From Burkholderia arboris (lineage in GTDB: Bacteria; Pseudomonadota; Gammaproteobacteria; Burkholderiales; Burkholderiaceae), in assembly GCF_902499125.1 (NCBI RefSeq), contig NZ_CABVPX010000007.1, positions 62,001-126,000 on the forward strand: 64,000 bases of DNA. The letters run 5' to 3'. The position numbers were made by a program, and so were the translations under genes. Shown in pieces: positions 46,480 through 57,154 of this stretch. Positions within the stretch are counted from its first letter, which is position 1, and the number at the start of each line of letters is the position of its first letter. The notes under the pieces were generated by a model. The model ran no database searches. It had not been told where the DNA came from and saw only the letters and a program-made list of their open reading frames with translations.

Positions 46480-46516
46480 CGGACTCGGGTTGAAACGCGC
46501 GAGCGGCGCTGCGCCG

Positions 46517-48865
46517 TCAGGCCGCGCCGGCTGAGCCTGTCTCGGCATCGAATGACGCATCCGCGACGCGTGCGCGTTTCACCGAGCCGGCCAGCTTCTC
46601 GATCGCGGGCAGGTCCAGTGCCTCGAGGTGTTCGCGCACGTGCTGCGCGAAGGCTTCGTAATCCGGCGCATCCGCAACCTGGCCGAGCCATTGCTCGATA
46701 TCGGTGAGCCGCCCGTCGCGGGCGAGCCGGATCAGTTCGTCGAGCGCGTCGTCGGGCGGGCCGTCCATCGCGGGCGCGGCGCGTTCCGGCCCGGTATCGT
46801 CGCCCGGATGAAGCCGCCGGACGAGCTCCGACGCCGGCACGAGTGCATGCCCGACGGCCGGCGCGACGATCGCGAACGAGAACGCCGTGCCGACGCCCGG
46901 CTGGCTGGCGACCGCCAGTTCGCCGCCCATGGCGCCGACGATGCGCTGTGCGATGAACAGGCCGAGCCCGGTTCCGCCGTTCACGGCCTGCACCTGCTGG
47001 TACGCGCGGAAGATGTCGCGGGTGCCGCTGATGTCGATCCCGATACCCGTATCGGCGACCTCGAACAGCAGGCGCCACGCATCGCCTTCGCGCGCCGCAT
47101 GCACCGACAGCGTGACGGTGCCGTCGCGCGTGAACTTCGACGCGTTGGACAGCAGGTTCAGCAGCACCTGCTGCAGCCGCATCCCGTCGATCGACACCGT
47201 GCGCGGCAGCGGTGTGGCCGGCCGGTAGACGAACCGGTTGTCCTGCTGCGCACACAGCGCGAGCGCGTAGTGGCCGAGATCGTCGAGCAGGCCGGGCAGG
47301 TCGGTCGTGTCGGGCGTCACGCCGAGCGGCTGCAGCTCGGCCTTCGTGAACGCGAGCAGTTCGTCGATCAGCGTGAGCTGGTAGCGGATGCTGCGGTCGA
47401 TCGACCGGATCAGCCGCGCCTGGCTGTGCGTCGCGCTCTGGAGCAGCAGCTTCGCATAGCCGTTGATCGTGGACAGCGGCGCGCGCAGGTCGTGACTGAC
47501 ATAGCCGAGCGTCTCGATCTTCTGCTGCATGTGGGTCGTCACCTGTTGCAACGCGTCGTTGAGCGCGACCGTGCGTCTCGCGACTTCGTCGCGCAGGCGA
47601 TCCTGTTCGGTGAGCTGCCAGTGTTCGAGCCGCTTGCGCGCCTCGGTGCGCTGGCGGCCCACGTGGTGGATCCACGCGGCCAGCACCAGCAGGTGCGTGG
47701 CAAGCCCGACGATCGCGATGACCGGGTTCGGGTAGATGTCGGACTTGAGCCAGAACAGTACCGGCGGCAGCGCGTTCATGCCGTCGAGCACGCGGATCAG
47801 CATGTTGAAGGTGGCGATCGCGATCGCGATCAGCATCACGCGGCCGGTCGGCGTCCGGCGGATCGCGAGCAGCAGCGCGAGGCTGATGTTGACGATCCCC
47901 AGCACCGCGTTCAACCGCAGGCAAAACCACGTGAAGGTCAGCAGGTCGCCGCCTGCGGCGCCCGCCATGCCGATGCATTCGAGCGCGAGGAACGCCATGT
48001 AGATCGCGCGCAACGGCAGCCTCGCCTGCTCACGCCGGGCGACCATCAGGATGAAGGCGATGAAGCAGGCGACAGCCACGTACGCGAAGATCACCTCGCC
48101 GCGCGCCGACCATTCGCGCAACGCGGGCGGCAACGCCATTGCCGTATAGCCGCGGTATGCCGCTTCGAACAGCGTCGTACCCAGCGCCAGCGCGGCCAGG
48201 ACGTGGAACACGCCGCTGCGCGAAAAGAACCCGATCAGCAGCGCGCACCACGCGAGAGCGAGCAGCCCACCGAAGAAACCGAAGTCCCACATCGTCGCGC
48301 GCCGTTCCAGCGCATCCCAGGCCGCACGGGTGAATGCCGCCGGCGCGAGCCGCATTTCCTTGCGTGACGTGACGCGGATCAGCACGGGGAGGCTTTCGCC
48401 GGCGGGCAGCGTGACGTCGAGTGCCGGGTAGCGCGCGGGCGGCGCGGTGGCATCGCCGCCCGCGCCGGTGGCCGGGAAACGGCTGTCGAGCGTCCACCGG
48501 CCGTTCTGGCCGACGTAGAAGTCGGCATGGTCGACGCGTGCGTCGCGAATTACCAGTACCAGCGGGCGTGCGGCGCTGTCACGGTTGACCAGCGTCGCGC
48601 GGACCCACCATGCCGACCGCGAGAACTCGACGTTGAACGTCGATGCGCCGGCCGCAGCCGCGTCCCGCCCCGGCTCGGCGATGCGCGCGGCGACCTGCTC
48701 GGCTGTCATCGTCGTGCTCGCGTCCTCGAACACCGACACGGCGTCCAGTTGCGCGGGATTCGGCGCCGAGGCCGCGCGGGCCGTCGCGCAGGTGACGGCC
48801 AGTGCCATCAGAAGCAGCAGCACCGCGCGCCATCCGGCTGCCCACGCCGCGCCGCGACTACGCAT
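46517..48865 (-). CDS. Sensor histidine kinase with 7TMR-DISM sensor
   Basis: A 782-residue membrane kinase. After a signal peptide (VLLLLMALAVTCATARA) comes a ~170-residue periplasmic domain of the 7TMR-DISMED2 type, then seven helices (~residues 190-390), a coiled coil (TEARKRLEHWQLTEQDRL), the HisKA box VSHDLRAPLS and an ATPase domain (LNLLSNASKFT, DTGIGID, GTGLGLFIAQRI). A C-terminal ~80-residue helical tail follows. ATG 48865 overlaps the regulator stop, so the pair is co-expressed. 7TMR-DISM kinases often sense carbohydrates; the ligand is unknown. Confidence 0.9.
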   Translation of the reverse strand: MRSRGAAWAAGWRAVLLLLMALAVTCATARAASAPNPAQLDAVSVFEDASTTMTAEQVAARIAEPGRDAAAAGASTFNVEFSRSAWWVRATLVNRDSAARPLVLVIRDARVDHADFYVGQNGRWTLDSRFPATGAGGDATAPPARYPALDVTLPAGESLPVLIRVTSRKEMRLAPAAFTRAAWDALERRATMWDFGFFGGLLALAWCALLIGFFSRSGVFHVLAALALGTTLFEAAYRGYTAMALPPALREWSARGEVIFAYVAVACFIAFILMVARREQARLPLRAIYMAFLALECIGMAGAAGGDLLTFTWFCLRLNAVLGIVNISLALLLAIRRTPTGRVMLIAIAIATFNMLIRVLDGMNALPPVLFWLKSDIYPNPVIAIVGLATHLLVLAAWIHHVGRQRTEARKRLEHWQLTEQDRLRDEVARRTVALNDALQQVTTHMQQKIETLGYVSHDLRAPLSTINGYAKLLLQSATHSQARLIRSIDRSIRYQLTLIDELLAFTKAELQPLGVTPDTTDLPGLLDDLGHYALALCAQQDNRFVYRPATPLPRTVSIDGMRLQQVLLNLLSNASKFTRDGTVTLSVHAAREGDAWRLLFEVADTGIGIDISGTRDIFRAYQQVQAVNGGTGLGLFIAQRIVGAMGGELAVASQPGVGTAFSFAIVAPAVGHALVPASELVRRLHPGDDTGPERAAPAMDGPPDDALDELIRLARDGRLTDIEQWLGQVADAPDYEAFAQHVREHLEALDLPAIEKLAGSVKRARVADASFDAETGSAGAA

Positions 48866-49691
48866 CGGGATGATGCCCGCCGGGCGTGAGCGGCGCGTTG
48901 ATCGCATGGCGCTGGCGCCGCCAGTCGGACGGCGTGATGCCGAAGCGTTCGCGGAACGCCGTCGCGAAATTGCCGGGCGTTGAAAAGCCGATTTCCTCGG
49001 CGATGTCGCCGATTCCCATCGATGTCTCCGCGAGGAAGTGCATCGCGGCGCGCAGGCGCGTGTCGCGCAGGTACTCGAACACGGTCTGGCCAAGCTGGTC
49101 GCGGAACACGCGCGACAGCCGCTTTTCGTGCGTGCCGACCTGCCGGGCGAGTTCCTCGAGCGCCGGCGGATAGCGCAGGTCGCGCAGCAGGACTTCGGCC
49201 GCCGCGCGTACGAGGGCCGCATCCGGGTTGGCGGGCATCTCGGGCAGGTGCGCGAACGGCTGGCTGCGCCGCGCGCGCTTCAGGTGGTTGCGGATCCGGG
49301 CCAGCACTTCGATCGGCTCGAACGGCTTGACGATGTAGTCGATCGCGCCGGTTTCGAGCCCCGCGATGCGATCCTCGAGATCGCCCGCGGCCGTCAGGAT
49401 GATGACGGGGATGGACTGCGTCGACGGTGTCGACGCCAGCAGCCGGCATGCAGCGAAACCGTCCATGCGCGGCATGCGGACGTCCATCAGGATCAGGTCG
49501 GGCGCGATCGCCTGGGCGCGGTGATACGCCTGCAGTCCGTCGAACGCGACGCTGATCCGGCATCGCGCGGCACGCAGGATTTCGGTCAGGAGCCGCAGGT
49601 CGTTCGGGCGATCGTCGACGACAAGAATATGTGCGTCAGCGAGATCCGGCGTGGAGCGAAGCTGCGCCGGGCTGGACGAGCGGGATGACAT
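48858..49691 (-). CDS. Response regulator with REC and AraC-type DNA-binding domains
   Basis: A 277-residue regulator. The receiver domain (residues 20-140) has the phospho-acceptor Asp in LILMDVRMPRMDG, the acidic pair VVDDRP and the Lys in DYIVKPFEP. The C-terminal AraC domain (165-265) shows two HTHs, ending IGFSTPGNFATAFRERFGITPSDWRRQ. REC-AraC is less common than OmpR or NarL types. It is first in a two-gene operon with the kinase, which surely phosphorylates it. A large AT-rich region lies upstream. Confidence 0.91.
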   Translation of the reverse strand: MSSRSSSPAQLRSTPDLADAHILVVDDRPNDLRLLTEILRAARCRISVAFDGLQAYHRAQAIAPDLILMDVRMPRMDGFAACRLLASTPSTQSIPVIILTAAGDLEDRIAGLETGAIDYIVKPFEPIEVLARIRNHLKRARRSQPFAHLPEMPANPDAALVRAAAEVLLRDLRYPPALEELARQVGTHEKRLSRVFRDQLGQTVFEYLRDTRLRAAMHFLAETSMGIGDIAEEIGFSTPGNFATAFRERFGITPSDWRRQRHAINAPLTPGGHHPDA

Positions 49692-51130
49692 GGTGGCGGG
49701 CGCGGTGGAAGGGTGTTCAGTCGGATCGAAAGCAGCGCTTTCTGCTCAATTGTTGCGAAAAATTATATGTCGACAACAGTGCCGATTGTGAGGATTCCGT
49801 GCGGCCCGTGTGGGCATATCCGGCGGGGCGCTGCGCGGTTTCGGCGCCGACGCCGGGTCGAACGAAATGGAGGTGGAAAAACATGCCGAATTGCATTTCG
49901 ATATCGGTCTTTATTTCCGGATTTTATCGATTGTAGAATCGAATTGGCCCGCGATATGAATTCGGGAGAGTTGTGTCGAAAGACGATTCCTTTCAATGTG
50001 AAATAAATGCGCTCAATCGGTGCTGGCGCGATTAATGGATTTCTACTGGCCGGTCAACATTCGATTCGATAAAAACCGGATTGCGAGCCGGAATGTATGA
50101 AAGTAAATATCGTCCGCTCGGGAAAAGCTTTTTTCCGCTCGAGAAAAGGTTTGTTTGAACGGATGCCTGCACACTAGCCCCGGCGCGGCTGGAATCGGTT
50201 CTTCGAGGGGAACGGCTGTTCGTGGATTCCTTGCCGCTTCCAGATTCGGATGACGCGATATTCAATGTGACATCGAATGATGGCAATTCTCAGGATCTGG
50301 GAATGCGATGGCAGACAAGAAAATTGGCACGAGGGTAATACAAATTTCATAATTTTCCGAATATGTTCGTATACAGGACAGGCGGAAAAATCGTGAGGTT
50401 GGTCGGGGTGTGACGCATCGACTGGAAAAATCGTCAAGAAAATTCGACCGATTAAATCGATGCGGGGGTCGTTCGGCAAGTCGGGCGCTTTTCCGGAAAT
50501 CCGGAAAAGCGTTTGACTGCCGGCGGAGAGGGTGAGCGGCTTCGCGTGGGCAGCCGGGCGGTCTGATCCGTCCGGGCACGATCGCGCAGCGCGCTCTCGA
50601 ATCAGGCGGGCACGAAAAAATATGAGCGCGACAGGCATGACAGATCAACGCACCGGTTCGAGCGAACCGGATGCGCATGCTTCATACCCGGGGACCACTC
50701 GGCGTCATCCTCCTCCTGAATGAATCTTGACGGGCCGTCCCGGGTGCGGGCCGGCATCCGTCCATCCGGCGTCTGAACGACGCCTTCCCATGACATTCGA
50801 GGTCGCCGCCGGTTAGACGCGACGGCGCGCGCACGCGGATTCGCGATGCGCGGGGCAGCGCGTCTCCGTCTTTCCCGCGACATCGGCCTTCATGACCCGA
50901 TAACCGGCGAGTGCCGCCGCGCAGCGTGCCGACGCATGCGTGCGGCGTGCAGTCGCGCGATCGCCCTGGCGATCGCGATTGCCGAGCAGCGTTGTTCGAT
51001 CGTTTAGTTAGCTATCCAAAATGAAGCGCAAAGCGTCGCGACACGGGCGAGGAGGCAGACCGATGCATCATCGCCTGCCGTCGCGTTCGCTGCTGCGTCA
51101 TCCAGCACATGAGAACCGAGGGAACACAAG
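49692..51130. other. AT-richer 1.4-kb non-coding region upstream of the adhesin
   Basis: No supportable gene in 1439 bp. From about 49740 to 50480 base composition is clearly richer in A and T than the genes around it. It contains a near direct repeat CCGCTCGGGAAAAG / CCGCTCGAGAAAAG (about 50114 and 50135) and, close to the adhesin, a perfect inverted repeat at 50956-50977. It should hold promoters for the two-component system and adhesin. Confidence 0.5.
50956..50977. promoter_or_regulatory. Perfect 10-bp inverted repeat upstream of the adhesin
   Basis: CGCGATCGCC and GGCGATCGCG flank a 2-nt spacer, 153 bp before the adhesin ATG. It could be an operator or an mRNA hairpin in the long leader. 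The core CGATCG is common in GC-rich genomes, so caution applies. Confidence 0.4.
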
Positions 51131-54100
51131 ATGAACAAGTCGTTCAAGTCGATCTGGAACGAAGCACTGGGGGCCTGGGTCGCGGCTTCCGAGCTTGACC
51201 GTGCGCGCGGCAAGCGAGTTGCGTCGGCGTGCGGCACACGCGAGCATGCGGCGAACGAGGGCGCCGCGATACGCACGGGCCTGCTTTCGGCGCCGTCGCC
51301 GCGACGACTGGCCGTGCTGATGGCGTCCACGTATCTTGCGTTGTTCCATGCGGGCGCGCATGCGCAGTACGCGCAGGATGGCGGCTCCGCGACCGGCGGC
51401 GTGACGTCGATCTCGATCGGCGTCGGGTCGAGTGCGGCGCAGCAGAATTCCACCGCGCTGGGTAACCTGTCGACGGCGCAAGGCGTGTCGGCGACGGCGC
51501 TGGGTCCGGGCGCGCATGCGATGGCCGATGGGTCGACCGCGGTCGGCATCAACGCGCAGGCGACCGGCGTCAACAGTGCGGCGCTCGGCGTGCAGGCGAT
51601 CAGTTCGGGACCATTTGCGGTTGCCGTCGGTAATGCCGCGCAGTCGACGCAGTCCGGCACGGTGGCGATCGGCAGCGGCGCGACCGCGAGCGGCACGTCC
51701 GCTATCGGGCTCGGAAACAATGCAACGGCGTCTGGCCAGAATGCGGTTGCACTCGGACTCGGCGCGGTCTCGTCGGCCATCGGCACCGTTGCGCTCGGCT
51801 TTTCTTCACAGGCGACCAATCAGGGTGCGGTTGCGCTCGGCAACCAGTCGACGAGTTCCGGCGCGGCCGGCGTCGCGGTGGGTAGCGGTGCGCTGACGAC
51901 CGGCAATTCCTCGATCTCGATGGGTGTCAACAGCGGCGCGAAGGGCGCGACGTCGATCGCGATCGGCTGGGGCGGCACGGCCGGCGTACCGGGCTCGGGT
52001 ACGCAGTCGCTCGGCACCAGCTCGATCGCGCTGGGCTCGTCCACGACGGCCGGCGCCGATACGGCGATGGCGTTCGGCCTGAACGCCAACGCGTCGGGCG
52101 TCAGTTCGATCGCGATGGGCGTGCAATCGACCGCGACGCAGCAGTTCGCCGTCGCGCTCGGCAATCTCGCGCTCGGCAGCGGCGTTTCGGCGACCGCACT
52201 GGGGCCCGGTGCGACGGCGTCGGCCACGAATGCGACGTCCATCGGCATCAACAGCGTCGCGGCGGCGGGTTCGACCGTCGCGATCGGCGACAGCAACTCG
52301 GTCGCCGCTGCGGCAGGCGCGGGCTCGATCGCCGGCGGCAACAGCTCGAAGGTGCTGAGCGGTGCCGGCGCCGTCGCGCTCGGCCTGGGCCAGACGGTCA
52401 GCGGCAACGGTGCGGTAGCGATCGGCGACCCGAGCACCGCGATCGGCACCGGCGCGGTCACGGCCGGGGCGAACAACACGGCGAACGGCAACGGCGCGGT
52501 CGCGATCGGCAATTCGAACATCGCGCAGGGTACCGGCTCGCTCGCGCTCGGCAACACGTCGACGGCCGCGGCGGCCGGTGCGCTGGCGTTCGGCGCGTCG
52601 GCCGTGGCGAACAATGCGGGCGATGTCGCGCTCGGCTCAGGGTCGACGACGGCCGCGCCCAATCCGACGGCAAGCGCGACGATCGGCGGCGTCACATACA
52701 ACTTCAACGGCACGTCGCCGACCAGCGTCGTCAGCGTCGGTGCGCCGGGTACCGAGCGCCAAATCACCAATGTCGCGGCCGGGCGCATCAACTCGGCAAG
52801 CACGGATGCGATCAACGGGTCGCAGCTCGATGCGACGAACCAGGCGGTGAATTCGCTGTCGACTTCGACTGCGTCGAGCGTCAGTTCGTTGTCGACGGGT
52901 GTGTCGTCGTTGTCGACCGGATTGTCGTCGGCCAATAGCGCGATCACGTCGCTGTCCACGTCGACGTCGACCGGTATCGGCTCGCTGTCGACGGGGTTGA
53001 GTTCGACCAACAGCTCGGTGACTTCGTTGTCGACCTCCACGTCAACCGGGTTGTCGTCGGCCAACAGCGCGATCACGTCGCTGTCCACGTCGACGTCGAC
53101 CGGCATCAGCTCGTTGTCGACGGGGTTGAGTTCGACCAACAGCTCGGTGACTTCGTTGTCGACGTCCACGTCGACCGGGTTGTCGTCGGCCAATAGTGCG
53201 ATCACGTCGCTGTCCACGTCGACGTCGACCGGCATCAGCTCGCTGTCGACCGGCCTGAGTTCGACCAACAGCGCAGTGACGTCGCTCTCGACCTCGACGT
53301 CGACCGGCCTGTCGTCGGCCAACAGCGCGATCACGTCGCTGTCCACGTCGACTTCGACCGGCCTGAGTTCGACCAACAGCTCGGTGGCTTCGCTGTCGAC
53401 TTCGACGTCGACGGGCATCAGCTCGTTGTCCACCGGTCTGAGTTCGACGAACAGCTCGGTCACGTCGCTGTCGACTTCGACGTCGACGGGTATCAGCTCG
53501 CTGTCCACCGGCCTGAGTTCGACGAACAGCTCGGTCACGTCGCTGTCGACTTCGACGTCGACGGGCATCAGCTCGCTGTCCACCGGCCTGAGTTCGACGA
53601 ACAGCTCGATCACGTCGCTGTCGACCTCCACATCGACGGGCATCGGTTCGCTGTCGACCGGCCTGAGCACGACGAACAGCAGCGTGACGTCGCTGTCGAC
53701 CGCCACGTCGACGAGCATCGGCTCGTTGTCCACCGGCCTCAGCTCGACGACCAGCTCGATTTCGTCGCTGTCGACGTCGACCTCGACGACCGTCGGTTCG
53801 CTGTCCACCGGCCTGTCGAGCACGAACAGCAACCTGACGTCGCTGTCCACCGCGACGTCGACGGGCATCGGTTCGCTGTCGACCGGCCTGAGCTCGATCG
53901 CGTCGAACAACGGTAACCTCGGTAACAGCACGGCCGGCGCGATCGGCGGCGGCGCCACCTACAACCCGACGACCGGCACGATCTCCGCGCCGTCGTACGT
54001 GACGTACAACGGCGACGGCTCGACGACGATCAACAACAACGTCGGCTCGGCGATCGACAACATCAACGCGCACGGCATCAAGTACTTCCACGCGAACTCC

Positions 54101-55654
54101 ACCGCGCCGGACAGCCAGGCGCTCGGGCTCGACAGCGTCGCGATCGGCCCGAACGCGATCGCGAAGGTGGACGGCAGCATCGCGCTCGGCGCCGGTTCGG
54201 TGTCCGACCGCGCGACGGTGCCGGCCTCGGGGACCATCCGCAACGGCAGCGCGTCGATTCCGTTCAACACGACCGACCAGACGCTGCTGGGCGCGGTATC
54301 GCTTGGCGACGCGACGAGCAAGACGTATCGCCAGATCACCAACGTCGCGGACGGCACCGGCCAGCAGGACGCGGTGACCGTGCGCCAGCTGGCCGGCGCG
54401 CTGCAGTCGTTCGCGGTCACGACCACGAAGTACTTCCACGCGAACTCGACGGCCGTGGATTCGCTCGCCGTCGGCGCGGAGTCGGTCGCGGTCGGCCCGA
54501 CGACGGTGGTCAACGGCGACAGCGGCGTGGGGATCGGCAACGGCGCGATCGTCGATGCCACCGCGCCGGGCGGCGTCGCGATCGGCCAGGCGGCAAGCGC
54601 TGCGCAGGCCGATGCGATGGCGCTGGGCAGCGGCGCGACGGCCACCGGCGCACAGTCGGTGGCACAGGGCGCCAACGCGGTCGCGGCGAGCGTCGGCAGC
54701 GTCGCGCTCGGTTCGGGCGCGCACGCCACGGCGACCGATGCGCTCGCGTTCGGCGCAGGTGCGTCGGCGACGTTCGCGAACAGCATCGCGCTCGGCGCAG
54801 GTTCGCTGACCACCGTTGGCGCGCAGACGAACTACATCGCATACGGCCTGAGCAGCCCGCAGTCGTCAGCCGGCGAAGTCAACATCGGCAACCGGCAGAT
54901 CACCGGCCTCGCGGCCGGCAAGAGCGGCACGGACGCGGTGAACGTGTCGCAGCTCGACTCGGTCGCCAACCAGTTGACGACGCTGATCACGCAGCGCACG
55001 TCGAACCTCGGTGGTTCGTACACGACGAATCCGACCGGCACGAACGTGCCGCCGGGCTCGACGGGATCGAATTCGTCGGCGGGCGGTTCGGGCGCGGTCG
55101 CATCGGGTTCGAACAGCACGGCGGTCGGCAACAGCGCGCTGGCGTCCGGCAACGGATCGACCGCGATCGGCGTCGGCTCGACCGCAACGGGCAACGGTTC
55201 GACCGCGATCGGCACGGGCAGCAACGACGGCGGGCGCTCGAATGTCGTCGCCGTGGGTTCCGCGGATTCGGCGCGTCAGGTCGTCAACGTCGCGGCCGGT
55301 ACGCAGGGTACCGACGCCGTGAACGTGAACCAGCTGAACGCGGTATCGAACCAGTTCACGCAATCGCTGAACACGGTCAACAATCAGCTCACGCAGATGC
55401 AGCAGCAGATCCAGCAGACCGATTCGATGGCGCGCGACGGGATTGCCGCGACGGCTGCGATGGCATCGATCCCGCACATGGACCGCGATTCGAACTTCGC
55501 GATGGGGGTCGGTACGGCGACCTTCTTGGGCCAGAAGGCGATGGCCGTCGGCATGCAGGCGCGCCTCACGGAGAACCTGAAGGCGACGCTGAACGGCGGT
55601 TTTGCCGGCAGTCAGCGCGTGGTCGGCGCGGGTATGTTGTATCAGTGGAAGTGA
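51131..55654 (+). CDS. Trimeric autotransporter adhesin (YadA/Hep_Hag family)
   Basis: A 1507-residue surface adhesin. It begins with an extended signal peptide region ([20 protein letters not shown]), cleaved near AGAHAQ. Residues ~85-540 are YadA head repeats (many AxGxxSxAxG turns such as [17 protein letters not shown]). A neck ([20 protein letters not shown]) leads to a ~350-residue SLST stalk (about 570-925) built from 25- and 18-residue repeats. A second head with [20 protein letters not shown], further necks ([20 protein letters not shown]) and a short coiled coil precede the C-terminal YadA anchor barrel, ending YQWK. From recall, a similar adhesin (BCAS0236) lies on B. cenocepacia pC3. 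A hairpin terminator follows. Confidence 0.93.
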   Translation: MNKSFKSIWNEALGAWVAASELDRARGKRVASACGTREHAANEGAAIRTGLLSAPSPRRLAVLMASTYLALFHAGAHAQYAQDGGSATGGVTSISIGVGSSAAQQNSTALGNLSTAQGVSATALGPGAHAMADGSTAVGINAQATGVNSAALGVQAISSGPFAVAVGNAAQSTQSGTVAIGSGATASGTSAIGLGNNATASGQNAVALGLGAVSSAIGTVALGFSSQATNQGAVALGNQSTSSGAAGVAVGSGALTTGNSSISMGVNSGAKGATSIAIGWGGTAGVPGSGTQSLGTSSIALGSSTTAGADTAMAFGLNANASGVSSIAMGVQSTATQQFAVALGNLALGSGVSATALGPGATASATNATSIGINSVAAAGSTVAIGDSNSVAAAAGAGSIAGGNSSKVLSGAGAVALGLGQTVSGNGAVAIGDPSTAIGTGAVTAGANNTANGNGAVAIGNSNIAQGTGSLALGNTSTAAAAGALAFGASAVANNAGDVALGSGSTTAAPNPTASATIGGVTYNFNGTSPTSVVSVGAPGTERQITNVAAGRINSASTDAINGSQLDATNQAVNSLSTSTASSVSSLSTGVSSLSTGLSSANSAITSLSTSTSTGIGSLSTGLSSTNSSVTSLSTSTSTGLSSANSAITSLSTSTSTGISSLSTGLSSTNSSVTSLSTSTSTGLSSANSAITSLSTSTSTGISSLSTGLSSTNSAVTSLSTSTSTGLSSANSAITSLSTSTSTGLSSTNSSVASLSTSTSTGISSLSTGLSSTNSSVTSLSTSTSTGISSLSTGLSSTNSSVTSLSTSTSTGISSLSTGLSSTNSSITSLSTSTSTGIGSLSTGLSTTNSSVTSLSTATSTSIGSLSTGLSSTTSSISSLSTSTSTTVGSLSTGLSSTNSNLTSLSTATSTGIGSLSTGLSSIASNNGNLGNSTAGAIGGGATYNPTTGTISAPSYVTYNGDGSTTINNNVGSAIDNINAHGIKYFHANSTAPDSQALGLDSVAIGPNAIAKVDGSIALGAGSVSDRATVPASGTIRNGSASIPFNTTDQTLLGAVSLGDATSKTYRQITNVADGTGQQDAVTVRQLAGALQSFAVTTTKYFHANSTAVDSLAVGAESVAVGPTTVVNGDSGVGIGNGAIVDATAPGGVAIGQAASAAQADAMALGSGATATGAQSVAQGANAVAASVGSVALGSGAHATATDALAFGAGASATFANSIALGAGSLTTVGAQTNYIAYGLSSPQSSAGEVNIGNRQITGLAAGKSGTDAVNVSQLDSVANQLTTLITQRTSNLGGSYTTNPTGTNVPPGSTGSNSSAGGSGAVASGSNSTAVGNSALASGNGSTAIGVGSTATGNGSTAIGTGSNDGGRSNVVAVGSADSARQVVNVAAGTQGTDAVNVNQLNAVSNQFTQSLNTVNNQLTQMQQQIQQTDSMARDGIAATAAMASIPHMDRDSNFAMGVGTATFLGQKAMAVGMQARLTENLKATLNGGFAGSQRVVGAGMLYQWK
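52849..53900 (+). repeat. SLST stalk repeat array inside the adhesin gene
   Basis: About 15 in-frame units beginning SLSTSTST or SLSTATST. Two lengths occur: 25 residues (75 nt) and 18 residues (54 nt), alternating 25-18 three times, then one more 18 and a run of 25s. The 25-mer equals the 18-mer plus the heptad ISSLSTG. Nucleotide similarity between units is high, so length variation by recombination is likely. Confidence 0.9.
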
Positions 55655-55665
55655 TCCGTGCGCAT

Positions 55666-55700
55666 CGAACCGTTCCGGCGGATAGCGCCGGAACGGTTCG
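55666..55700 (+). terminator. 15-bp hairpin terminator after the adhesin
   Basis: CGAACCGTTCCGGCG (55666-55680) and CGCCGGAACGGTTCG (55686-55700) pair perfectly around a GATAG loop, 12 bp past the adhesin stop. There is no T tract, as is common in GC-rich bacteria. Confidence 0.7.
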
Positions 55701-55781
55701 CGCCGAACGAGAACGCATCCGCATGCGGCCGCACTGCCGCGCCGCATGTGCGAGATCGAATCGATTTTACGGAGTGAATCA

Positions 55782-56444
55782 GTGAATAAAATCTCTCTTG
55801 CCCTGCTCGTGTCCGTGGCCTCTCTCGCCGCTTGCACGAGCGCGTCCGGGCCGACGTTCAACGCATACGAACTGCAGCCGAGAAACGGCGTCCGGACGTT
55901 TCGCGTCGATTGTCACGGCATCCTGTCGAGCGAAAAGACCTGCATGAAGGTCGCGACGCGCATGTGCGACACGCAACCGGTTCGCCTGGTCGATTCGGCT
56001 GCGCCGTTCCGCGACGGCGCGGATCCGCGGTCGATCGAGTTCCAGTGCGGCGCGGCGCCCGCGCCGCTTCCGGTGCCCGTGGCGGCGGTACCGGTCGCCG
56101 CGGAAAAGGTCAGCCTGACCGGCGACACGTACTTCGCGACCGACTCCGCAACGCTGACACCCGCCGCCCGGGCTTCGCTCGACGCACTGTTGAGCCGTCA
56201 GACAGACCGGCATTTCTCGGCGGTGAACGTGACCGGTTATACCGACTCGGTCGGCTCGGATGCTCACAATCTCGCGCTGTCGCGGCGCCGCGCGGAGGCG
56301 GTCGCGACGTATTTGCGCGAGCATGGCGTGAACGCGGATGCCGTGACGGCCACCGGAAAGGGGGAGGCCGATCCGGTGGGTTCCAACGAGACCGCCGAAG
56401 GGCGAGCGCGCAATCGGCGTGTGGAGATCCTGCTGCAGAACTAG
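55782..56444 (+). CDS. OmpA-domain lipoprotein
   Basis: A 220-residue lipoprotein. GTG 55782, seven bases after CGGAG, gives a proper signal peptide with lipobox SLAAC; the longer frame from 55746 lacks one. Residues ~110-220 form an OmpA/Pal peptidoglycan-binding domain (YFATDSATLTPAARASLDAL, NVTGYTDSVGSDAHNLALSRRRAEAV, GKGEADPVGSNETAEGRARNRRVEI). It should anchor the outer membrane to peptidoglycan, perhaps stabilising the adhesin encoded just before it. A hairpin follows. Confidence 0.9.
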   Translation: MNKISLALLVSVASLAACTSASGPTFNAYELQPRNGVRTFRVDCHGILSSEKTCMKVATRMCDTQPVRLVDSAAPFRDGADPRSIEFQCGAAPAPLPVPVAAVPVAAEKVSLTGDTYFATDSATLTPAARASLDALLSRQTDRHFSAVNVTGYTDSVGSDAHNLALSRRRAEAVATYLREHGVNADAVTATGKGEADPVGSNETAEGRARNRRVEILLQN

Positions 56445-56456
56445 CGGGCAGTACGC

Positions 56457-56487
56457 TGCGAGCGCCGGTCACGCGACGGCGCTCGCA
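56457..56487 (+). terminator. Hairpin terminator after the OmpA-like gene
   Basis: TGCGAGCGCCG (56457-56467) pairs exactly with CGGCGCTCGCA (56477-56487) around a 9-nt loop, 12 bp past the stop. It separates this gene from the convergent MaoC gene. Confidence 0.65.
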
Positions 56488-56619
56488 TGCATCCGATGCG
56501 TTGTCAGGCGGGATGCGTGTCGCCTCGGATCGAGACCGCCGGGTTGTCGGCGATGAAGGTAGACGTATCGCCGGCGATCGAGACGACCAGGGCGGGACTG
56601 AAAATGGCGAGCGTAGCCG

Positions 56620-57090
56620 TCAGGTTTCCTGACCTTGCAATCGGGCCGTGTCTTTCGCGCGCTCCGCGACGGTCGTCGGCATGACGACCGCCGTGCCTTC
56701 CACGACGACGAGCCCGTTCACCTCGCATCGGGTATCGAGCACGACTCGCCGTCGACTTCCGAGAATCTCCTTGATCGTCACGGTCGCGCAGACGGTTTCG
56801 CCAAGCTTGACCGGGCGGCGAAACTGGAGGTCCTGCGACAGGTAGATCGACCCGGGGCCCGGCAGACGCGACGCAATCGCCGCGGAAATCACGGACGCGG
56901 ACAACATGCCGTGCGCGATGCGGCCGCCGAAACGGGTCCGCTGCGCATAGTCTTCGTCGAGGTGCACGGGATTCCGGTCGCCGGAGGCGCTCGCAAACAG
57001 AAAGACGTCGCGCTCGGACAGAATTTTCAAGAACTGCGCAGTCATGCCTGGCATGAGGTCTTCGAGATCGTAACCACCTTCGTCGTTCAT
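56620..57090 (-). CDS. MaoC-type enoyl-CoA hydratase
   Basis: A 156-residue hot-dog-fold hydratase. The catalytic Asp/His pair sits in the family signature SGDRNPVHLDEDYAQRTRFG, followed by RIAHGMLSASVIS. R-specific hydratases of this type interconvert crotonyl-CoA and (R)-3-hydroxybutyryl-CoA. ATG 57090 follows AGGAACAGG; the upstream in-frame extension is shadow. It is second in a minus-strand pair with the CMD-like gene and divergent from the SDR/CCR/PKS genes, which it may serve by making crotonyl-CoA. Confidence 0.9.
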   Translation of the reverse strand: MNDEGGYDLEDLMPGMTAQFLKILSERDVFLFASASGDRNPVHLDEDYAQRTRFGGRIAHGMLSASVISAAIASRLPGPGSIYLSQDLQFRRPVKLGETVCATVTIKEILGSRRRVVLDTRCEVNGLVVVEGTAVVMPTTVAERAKDTARLQGQET

Positions 57091-57154
57091 CGCCTGTTCC
57101 TGTGTCGTTCGTATCGTGTGTGATGTCGATGGGGGCGCCGGGCGGTGCCACCCG

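Noticed and set aside
52849..53900. Possible CRISPR-like or minisatellite array
   Set aside because: Units are in-frame coding repeats of 54 and 75 nt without spacers, part of a YadA-type stalk.
51820..53958. 712-residue minus-strand frame rich in VDVDVDS repeats
   Set aside because: It is the complement of the adhesin head and SLST repeats; the plus strand has the signal peptide, anchor and family motifs.
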